From: CAZFER01 sp964517495
GTDB taxonomy: Bacteria > Hinthialibacterota > Hinthialibacteria > Hinthialibacterales > Hinthialibacteraceae
Direction: 5' to 3'
NCBI GenBank assembly: GCA_964517495.1
Contig: CAZFER010000007.1
Coordinates: 62,001-126,000, forward strand
DNA: 64,000 nt
The position numbers and the translations under genes are program-made. Of the stretch, positions 34,560 to 41,233 are shown in pieces; positions within the stretch are counted from its first letter, which is position 1; each line of letters starts with the position of its first letter. The notes beneath the pieces were generated by a model. It saw nothing but the letters and a program-made list of their open reading frames with translations. It did not search any database and had not been told where the DNA came from.

Positions 34560-35143
34560 GGAAATAACTCGTTTTCACTTATTCCTTCTTGCTGTGTCAA
34601 TCGCCGCAATTGTTCCAGTGCTCGAAATGTGCGTGTATTAACCGTTGGCACGGGGATATCCAGCAATTGTGCAACTTTTTCACTTGGTAATCCCTGAATC
34701 ATCCGCAAGATCAATACATCCTTGTATTTAGGTTTCAAACGATCAATCGCCTTCTCTATTCGAACCATCAACTCACGGTTCCCTGCACTACCCCGTGGAT
34801 TGGGAGCATTGGTTGCCGGAATTTGAATACTCTCCATCTCATCATCCAACGATACCAAGGCTTGTTTCTTTCGGCGATTATATTCTTTATAGGCGAGGTT
34901 GCGGGCGATTTGATACAACCAGGGCAGTAAAGGGCGTTCTGGATCAAATTTCTTATGGGCACGGCAAGCAAGAAAAAACGCTTCCTGTGCTAAATCGACA
35001 GACTTATCCTGATCACGCAGCAAATGAGCGATGAAATTAACCACCGGTGTAAAATAAAGCCGGGCTGCCGCTTCAAATGCCCATCGTTCGCCGCGCTGAA
35101 AACCGGTACCGATCTCCTGTTGATTAATGTCGGCCGTTTGCAC
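34556..35143 (-). CDS. ECF-type RNA polymerase sigma factor
   Basis: 195 residues from a GTG at 35143. Region 2 includes D-K-S-V-D-L-A-Q-E-A-F-F-L-A-C and P-L-L-P-W-L-Y-Q-I-A-R-N-L-A. Region 4 includes L-K-P-K-Y-K-D-V-L-I-L-R and L-P-S-E-K-V-A-Q-L-L-D-I-P-V-P-T-V-N-T-R. It directs transcription of an unknown regulon, probably including its own operon. It overlaps the FecR-type anti-sigma gene by ATGA, the standard arrangement for co-regulated sigma/anti-sigma pairs. Confidence 0.92.
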   Translation of the reverse strand: MQTADINQQEIGTGFQRGERWAFEAAARLYFTPVVNFIAHLLRDQDKSVDLAQEAFFLACRAHKKFDPERPLLPWLYQIARNLAYKEYNRRKKQALVSLDDEMESIQIPATNAPNPRGSAGNRELMVRIEKAIDRLKPKYKDVLILRMIQGLPSEKVAQLLDIPVPTVNTRTFRALEQLRRLTQQEGISENELFP

Positions 35144-35282
35144 CTATCATTCCATTTATTATCCAGACCTTTTATACCCAATAACCGCATCCGCCTCCTC
35201 AAAAGCAACTCACGCTTTTTCTACCTTATTAAGTATTATCTTGAGGGAGGGGAAATCTTTCAGTTTTTTTCAGCAAAATGCA

Positions 35283-36863
35283 TTATGGATGGGATTTTGA
35301 ATTTTCCAAGGAGTAAGTACGAGAGGGTTGATGAAGAACACTGCGGGATGTTTGCAAACTCATAAATAGTGTTTCGCCACGAATAACATAAGCATTCCCC
35401 GGTTTTTCAAACTGGCGTTCTCCGGGCAATCGTTCTGAAGGAGCGCCAATAATAACATCATCATAACCATCCCCTTCAATATCACCTACAGCGGCTACCG
35501 ACACGCCAAATGTTCCAAACGCATCGATCCCGTCGATCAATACATAATCCACCGGCACAATTCCTCCCTCACAAATCGCGTTAATGTCAATTTGTTTGGG
35601 TAAATCGGGATGGCCAAAAACAAATACCACCCTGCCAGCCAAAACATTACCATCAACCGTTTCATTGGGAAGCGCGGCGGCAAGATCGTTAAAACCATCG
35701 CCATTCAAATCCCCCACACCATAAACGGCTTGCGCTCCTACAATTGAAATCCCCCAATCACTCTTAAGCCGGTCAACATCTATGCTTCCCTTATAATCAC
35801 CACCAAATAATAAATGCCAGGTTGAATCCTCCCCCTCAACCAATAGGTCAGAATAACCATCATTGTTGACATCTTTGGCTGAATGAATTCTCCGATGCGC
35901 CCCATTAATTTGAAATGAATGTATTGGTGCAGGTTCTTTGTCAATCGATTCACTACCGTGAATGAGATATCCCTGACCCTGAAAATTCTTTCCACCCGCG
36001 GCGGATACCACAAATAAATCTGAAAACGGATCATCGTTAAGATTGATATTCCCAACCAGGCCAGAGCCGGTTAACGCACCAGCCTCACCGCGTATGGAAA
36101 AAATGGAATTAGCCGGAACACGGGCATCAATTTTGGAGGGCAAATTTGGATTGCCTAAAATAATAGAAACCAATCCAACATGAAAGTCTTTTCCATTGGT
36201 TGTAATCTGTTCAGCATAGGGATCACCAAATGCCACGTCAGGAATACCATCACCGTTCACATCACCCGCGGCTTCCACGGTTAAACCAGAATTAAGAATC
36301 TCCACCCCATCATCTTCATTAAGTTCATCCAAATATATGAATTGTTTTGGGTTACGGCTTCCAAAAATTATAAAACCGGCTTGATCGCTGTCGGTGGCGA
36401 TCGCCAAGTCATCAATCCCATCAGCATTAATATCACCTGGGCAGGTTAATGCCCTCCCGATTTTGGATTCCTGCCGGCCCAATATCGTTATGCATTCGGA
36501 GGATTGAGCACTGATGTTTATCTCCTGCCCGCCACCACCGAGAAGCGCCTTGCCTCGAACAACAAATACAGCTCCGTTATCAAAACCGTATCCCAATTCC
36601 TGTGGATTATATGAAGGCGCACCAATCGCAATGTCGAGCAAACCATCGCCATCAAAATCACCACTTCCGGATACAGTATGACCAAGTTCAATTCGATGGT
36701 GGGATGAAAAAGAAATACGAAGCACCCCAAAGTCCAACAGGTTGGTATGGACTTGAGCCGACATGGCTTCATTGGCAAGCAAAAGCCAGAAGGTAAATTT
36801 TATTAAACAATTCAAACCAAATCGCATAAGCATATTCAGATTATTCAGAGTTGTTGTCAGCAT
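35283..36863 (-). CDS. Secreted FG-GAP (integrin alpha-like) repeat protein
   Basis: 526 residues with a membrane-like leader near residues 18-36 (C-L-I-K-F-T-F-W-L-L-L-A-N-E-A-M-S-A). Seven or so repeats carry calcium-loop cores such as G-D-F-D-G-D-G-L-L-D-I-A-I-G-A, G-D-I-N-A-D-G-I-D-D-L-A-I, G-D-V-N-G-D-G-I-P-D-V-A-F-G, G-D-L-N-G-D-G-F-N-D-L-A and G-D-I-E-G-D-G-Y-D-D-V-I-I-G-A. This is a beta-propeller that binds calcium and is usually adhesive. No enzymatic domain is visible. RBS AAGGGA. Confidence 0.88.
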   Translation of the reverse strand: MLTTTLNNLNMLMRFGLNCLIKFTFWLLLANEAMSAQVHTNLLDFGVLRISFSSHHRIELGHTVSGSGDFDGDGLLDIAIGAPSYNPQELGYGFDNGAVFVVRGKALLGGGGQEINISAQSSECITILGRQESKIGRALTCPGDINADGIDDLAIATDSDQAGFIIFGSRNPKQFIYLDELNEDDGVEILNSGLTVEAAGDVNGDGIPDVAFGDPYAEQITTNGKDFHVGLVSIILGNPNLPSKIDARVPANSIFSIRGEAGALTGSGLVGNINLNDDPFSDLFVVSAAGGKNFQGQGYLIHGSESIDKEPAPIHSFQINGAHRRIHSAKDVNNDGYSDLLVEGEDSTWHLLFGGDYKGSIDVDRLKSDWGISIVGAQAVYGVGDLNGDGFNDLAAALPNETVDGNVLAGRVVFVFGHPDLPKQIDINAICEGGIVPVDYVLIDGIDAFGTFGVSVAAVGDIEGDGYDDVIIGAPSERLPGERQFEKPGNAYVIRGETLFMSLQTSRSVLHQPSRTYSLENSKSHP

Positions 36864-37019
36864 AACTAATTCCCTTCATTCAACTTAGAAAGAACGGAAC
36901 GGTGCCTCCCCTTTTGATTTGCTTCCCTCTTATCGCCTTCACAACAACTCTATAGGGCTCAACACAACTAATAATGATTCAACAGTATCTCATAAAAAGA
37001 ATCGAAAGTGAATAGTAAG

Positions 37020-37059
37020 AGCGATTTCCGCCCACTTTTTTTTATGAGCGGAAATCGCT
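37020..37059 (-). terminator. Stem-loop downstream of a pseudopilin gene
   Basis: AGCGATTTCCGC at 37020-37031 and GCGGAAATCGCT at 37048-37059 are perfect 12-bp arms. It lies 70 bases past the minus-strand pseudopilin stop. The exit side on the minus strand has only scattered T, so termination would rely on stem strength. The remaining spacer to 36864 shows no gene. Confidence 0.5.
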
Positions 37060-37127
37060 TAAATATATAGACTTGGATATCAAGCAGTTTATCAAGCCTC
37101 AAAAAATTTCAAAGATTTGAGACTAAT

Positions 37128-37775
37128 TTACCCCCGCTTGACGAGATCACCACCACTGGCCACCCCATTGCTGGGATCATAAGGCAAACCACGCATATCA
37201 CCACCCGTGTTTGAAGGTATTCCAATAACGCCATCCGGCCCAATGCTAAACAGGGCGAATTCTCCTTCTTTTAAGGGTTGAATACCTATTCTTTGAGCTT
37301 GTTGATTACCGATACTATACAATCCAATACTGTGATCCTGGCCAGAATCTTCCGGATCATTATCAAAATAAATATATGTCTGCCCACGTTCATCGGCCCC
37401 GAAACCAATATTTGCATCATGTTTGGATTCAAATGGATCGATAGGAATGGACGACATATAGGACACGGGTGTTGTTAAGGGGACAAGAACATTCTCCAAT
37501 GTGTTAGAGGGCAACGGTGCGCCAACTCCCCCAAAAACATCCTGCCATCGGTCTCTTCCCCATTGCCGGTCATCATCCCAAAAATCAAGCAATAAAACAC
37601 CCTTATCCGCTTTTAACATTTGCACAGCGGTGGCTGTATTGCGAATATCCGCTTGCGTTCTGGCAACTTTCGCACGCATTTGGGCGTTCAAAAAGTTCGG
37701 AACAGCGATAGCTGCTAAAATCCCAATAATGGCAACAACAATCAATAGTTCAATCAGTGTGAAACCTCGTTTCAT
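37128..37775 (-). CDS. GspG-like pseudopilin / prepilin-type protein
   Basis: 215 residues. Leader M-K-R-G, then F-T-L-I-E-L-L-I-V-V-A-I-I-G and A-V-P-N-F-L-N-A-Q-M-R-A-K-V-A. The soluble domain ends with I-G-P-D-G-V-I-G, a P-Y-D-P step, then S-N-G-V-A-S-G-G-D-L-V-K-R-G. G-P-D-G is the closest match in the window to the GspG calcium loop. RBS GGAGGT. It diverges from a lipoprotein gene at 37895, beyond which lies the W-S-L-Y-tagged protein at 38745. Confidence 0.85.
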   Translation of the reverse strand: MKRGFTLIELLIVVAIIGILAAIAVPNFLNAQMRAKVARTQADIRNTATAVQMLKADKGVLLLDFWDDDRQWGRDRWQDVFGGVGAPLPSNTLENVLVPLTTPVSYMSSIPIDPFESKHDANIGFGADERGQTYIYFDNDPEDSGQDHSIGLYSIGNQQAQRIGIQPLKEGEFALFSIGPDGVIGIPSNTGGDMRGLPYDPSNGVASGGDLVKRG

Positions 37776-37894
37776 TACAACTCAATACCTCCAACAAAAA
37801 GAAATAGATGGTTTTTCACGGCCAGCCTATTAAGGCTTCGGCACTATATATACACTATACAATAAAATAAGTTGTTTTTTAAGAAGGAAACAAA

Positions 37895-38590
37895 ATGAAT
37901 CGAAAAAATATACCTATAATTCAAAAATTTATGTTGTTCTTCTCTTTCATCTTTTTGATTGGTTTACTTCATTCTTGTCAGCATGAACAGGAGGAATCGA
38001 TAATAACAATGGACAAAAAAGGGCAATCAATCAGCCTAACCGGAACAATTTATCCAAAACGTTATAACACCCACAATAATCGGGCTAATGGCCACCATTT
38101 TATTGTTTGGGAAAAGGGAAATACCGCCAAAAAAGCCCTGATAAACACGCCTGTCCCTGATAAAGAACTCTTGGACGCTTTGATTGAATTAGGCGCCCAA
38201 CCCGGTAACAACCTGACTCAGGCCACCTGGGATGAACGCCATAATCCCAATTCACCTGAACCGGATAAACAGGTCGAAGGCACACCCGTTGAGATTTTTG
38301 TCTCGTGGAACGACAAATCCTATCCAGCCTGCCAACTTTTTCGTGATTTATCACCTGAGCAATTTAGCATCCGAGTGGGAGGCCATGCGGAGTTAATCCC
38401 GGTCTGGCGCTCAGGATGCATCACCTGCCTTTTTTCCTGCCCGGGCGGTAAAACCAGCAACGCAGCATTTACCATACGCAATCAAGCCAAAGACCACATG
38501 ACCTTTTGGGCGAATGAAACTATCCTCCCTCCAGACGGTACAGAAGTAAAAATTTATATGATGTTAAGCAACTCCGAATCTCTTCCTTAA
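37895..38590 (+). CDS. Lipoprotein with YdjY-like domain
   Basis: 231 residues with a lipobox-like L-L-H-S-C at Cys28 after a hydrophobic stretch. The following domain has G-T-I-Y-P-K-R-Y-N, H-H-F-I-V-W-E-K-G and P-D-K-E-L-L-D-A-L-I-E-L-G-A-Q-P-G-N-N-L, the pattern of YdjY-type proteins. A second part holds C-I-T-C-L-F-S-C-P-G-G-K. The role of YdjY-like proteins is not established; they often sit beside redox or ferredoxin genes, which are absent here. RBS AAGGA. Confidence 0.6.
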   Translation: MNRKNIPIIQKFMLFFSFIFLIGLLHSCQHEQEESIITMDKKGQSISLTGTIYPKRYNTHNNRANGHHFIVWEKGNTAKKALINTPVPDKELLDALIELGAQPGNNLTQATWDERHNPNSPEPDKQVEGTPVEIFVSWNDKSYPACQLFRDLSPEQFSIRVGGHAELIPVWRSGCITCLFSCPGGKTSNAAFTIRNQAKDHMTFWANETILPPDGTEVKIYMMLSNSESLP

Positions 38591-38744
38591 TGGAACCAAC
38601 AAATTAATTCGCTCTATTAATTAATGGGAAAAATAACGAAAATTTAATGCATCCTCTTGACTCCACGCAGGTAAATGTGAGATATTATTAACATGTAAAG
38701 TTGTCTTTACACATTTTATTATTTTTTTAAAAGGAGCGAAAAAT

Positions 38745-40934
38745 ATGCGAAGACATTGGACATGGGTATTGTGCTTTCTGATGGTTGCAATGAGTTCTTC
38801 TGCCCAAATCGGTATCTTTACCGATTCAATGGACATAGGAGAACCGAATCAAGTTGGTGAAGTAAACCTCGATGGGGATGTCTACCAGGTATTTGGTGGA
38901 GGATCCACAATTGGTCGGGCAAGTTTCACCGATCAGTTTTTCTTCGTTTACAGAGAAATCTCCGGCAGTTTCTCCATCGAATGTGATCCCTTCCCGGTCA
39001 GTTTGGATGGTGAAGGTGGTTTGATGATACGGCAGGATCTGGAAACCGATTCCGTACAAGCTTCCTGGTTACGCGTATCAGATAACGTACCCGGTGGAAA
39101 CACCAATGCCGCCTATGGAACAATGTTCCCCCACATCCGTTCATTAAAAGGTGGAGCGAGCATTGTGGATGGGGATATCGAAGGTGGTTTTACCGACAGT
39201 AACATTGGCCCCGTGAGATTGGAACGTATTGGCAACAGCATCAATTTCTACTCAATGAATAACGATGGTGATTGGGTTTGGCAACGTGAAGAAGTGACCC
39301 CCATGACCGACCCGGTTTACGTAGGATTAGCATTAACCGCGAATGGTGCAGACTTACTGGCAGAATTTGAATTCAACGATGTTGCTCTTGAAGAATACCC
39401 AATGTGGGTTGGCCGCTCCATTCCAATCGATGAATGGAACGCCGGAGAGACCATCCAGGTCGTGGTTACAGCCAATTCATCCGAAAGCGTTGATGCTGTC
39501 GTGAATGAAATCGTTCCTGCACTCTGCAATTTTTCCAATGTGAGTGTAAGCAACGGCGATTTCGAAGTGGATGCGGAAGAAGGAGCGATTAACTGGACGT
39601 TAAATGGCTTTTCGGGTGAAGCCACTTTAACATATGATTTAACCTTAGCCGACAGGCAATCCGGCTCCTGGCAGGGAACGTTTTCCGATGGGATTAACCG
39701 AACTGGCTGGATTGGTGGCGATACCCTCCTGCCTAAAAATCCTGTATGGGGAGAAATTTCTGAACCAATACCTGTTCCACCAGATGAAATTACCCTCATT
39801 CAAGCAGAAGTCGGAAATCCACCTGAAGAAGAAGGCCCATACATCGGCTTAGGTGTTGATCCAAGAACCCACAGTGGCGTAACTGCCATCAATATGAGTG
39901 GAGGAGCATCCCGATGGATTGAAATTCCCATCATGATTGAAGAAAGTGGCCGATATTATTTCTTTGGCAATCCGCGGGGAGAGGATGGGAATAGTGATTC
40001 CTGGCATTTCGAAGTTGATATCGATCCCGCCGGTGACGATACAACACGTTGGAATGTAAACGGCAGTGATGCCTTTGCGGTGGAATGGGTTACCCGTGAA
40101 GCTGGTCAGGAAGATGGTGAAGGGGCAAGGCCATTTGACCTTGATGCCGGTGAACACTTCATTCGAATCGCCAACCGGGAAGACAGCGCCAGCATTGATT
40201 GGATCGCGGTTACCATGGATGATTCCCTGGGAATTGGCGCTTATGATGAAATCACTGGAGAGATTTTTGACCCCTTAACTGAATTGGAAGGCCTGACCGA
40301 ATTAGGTATCTTCGACGGCCATCAGGATATTGTGCAACAAGATAATCCTGGCAATCTCGGAGCAGAAGGTGGCGCGGGATATGATCCGGTTAAAGAAGAA
40401 TATGTTGTAGTTGGTAGTGGAAATGACATTTGGGGCAATGCTGATAATTTCCATTTCTTATACAAAGAAATCAGCGGCGATTTCTCCATTCAATCCACTA
40501 TAAAAGCCGATGCTGGAACGAGTACCAATGACTGGGTTAAAGCCACTCTCATGGCACGCGAAACATTGGAGTCTGAATCCGCCAATGCCGCTGTACTTCA
40601 ACGGCCGGATGGGTTGTTCAATGTTCAATGGCGTCTGGCATTTCTCGATTCCTCTGCTAGCACACCGGGTGAGCAACGGCCTACCCTTCCCAACGGAACC
40701 ACACAAATTCGGCTGGAACGGCAAGGGGATATATTCTTGGGTTCCTATAAAGCCGCAACCGATGATGATTTCACCGTCTTGCAGGAAATCGAAGTCTTTA
40801 TGGAAGATCCCATTTATGTTGGATTAGGCGTAACATCCCATCAAATTGGATCGTTAAGCATTGGTTATTATACTGACGTTGAACTTATCGTTGACGGTGT
40901 ACCTGTCCCCGTTGAGAATTGGTCATTATATTAA
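38745..40934 (+). CDS. Large secreted multi-domain protein with C-terminal W-S-L-Y tag
   Basis: 729 residues with a signal peptide (C-F-L-M-V-A-M-S-S-S-A-Q). Domains in order: a DUF1349/LamG-like sandwich (20-220), a DUF11-like beta domain (235-340), a CBM6-like domain (350-500, G-R-Y-Y-F-F-G-N-P-R then G-E-H-F-I-R-I-A-N-R-E-D-S-A) and a second DUF1349-like sandwich (510-715). It ends P-V-P-V-E-N-W-S-L-Y. A TGTAAAG/CTTTACA stem at 38694-38711 sits in the leader, and the RBS is AAAGGAG. It converges on the 41234-43969 gene, which has similar domains in a different order and the same kind of tail. Probably cell-surface or matrix. Confidence 0.7.
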   Translation: MRRHWTWVLCFLMVAMSSSAQIGIFTDSMDIGEPNQVGEVNLDGDVYQVFGGGSTIGRASFTDQFFFVYREISGSFSIECDPFPVSLDGEGGLMIRQDLETDSVQASWLRVSDNVPGGNTNAAYGTMFPHIRSLKGGASIVDGDIEGGFTDSNIGPVRLERIGNSINFYSMNNDGDWVWQREEVTPMTDPVYVGLALTANGADLLAEFEFNDVALEEYPMWVGRSIPIDEWNAGETIQVVVTANSSESVDAVVNEIVPALCNFSNVSVSNGDFEVDAEEGAINWTLNGFSGEATLTYDLTLADRQSGSWQGTFSDGINRTGWIGGDTLLPKNPVWGEISEPIPVPPDEITLIQAEVGNPPEEEGPYIGLGVDPRTHSGVTAINMSGGASRWIEIPIMIEESGRYYFFGNPRGEDGNSDSWHFEVDIDPAGDDTTRWNVNGSDAFAVEWVTREAGQEDGEGARPFDLDAGEHFIRIANREDSASIDWIAVTMDDSLGIGAYDEITGEIFDPLTELEGLTELGIFDGHQDIVQQDNPGNLGAEGGAGYDPVKEEYVVVGSGNDIWGNADNFHFLYKEISGDFSIQSTIKADAGTSTNDWVKATLMARETLESESANAAVLQRPDGLFNVQWRLAFLDSSASTPGEQRPTLPNGTTQIRLERQGDIFLGSYKAATDDDFTVLQEIEVFMEDPIYVGLGVTSHQIGSLSIGYYTDVELIVDGVPVPVENWSLY

Positions 40935-41006
40935 TGGAAAGCATGTTGTTTCATAAAATGAACAACAAACGCTTGTCATCTTATTGAATTAATCTAATAT
41001 TCCTAT

Positions 41007-41045
41007 AAAGGGGCGAACTCATAAATGTTCGCCCCTTTTTCTATT
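41007..41045 (+). terminator. Intrinsic terminator built on a GGGCGAAC palindrome
   Basis: AAAGGGGCGAAC (41007-41018) pairs with GTTCGCCCCTTT (41027-41038), followed by more T. The core GGCGAAC...GTTCGCC recurs in the repeats at 48766 and 50843. Confidence 0.8.
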
Positions 41046-41171
41046 ATTTGGATTTAATGATCGCGAATAAACAAAAAAGCAAGTAGGATAAGTGACTTTG
41101 TTTAACCCATCGAGTGATTGATGGGCCGGAAAACGTGATCCATCCTGCGAATTCAGAATTAAAATTTTGGT

Positions 41172-41206
41172 AAAAAAAAGGGGGGGAGGAAATACTTCCT
41201 CCCCCC
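41172..41206 (-). terminator. Intrinsic terminator of the 41234-43969 gene
   Basis: On the minus strand GGGGGGAGGAA pairs with TTCCTCCCCCC around an ATAC-type loop, and the stem is followed by a run of eight T (the A-run at 41172-41179 on the plus strand). Confidence 0.85.
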
Positions 41207-41233
41207 ATCGGATGGATTTATTATGTTCTATCA

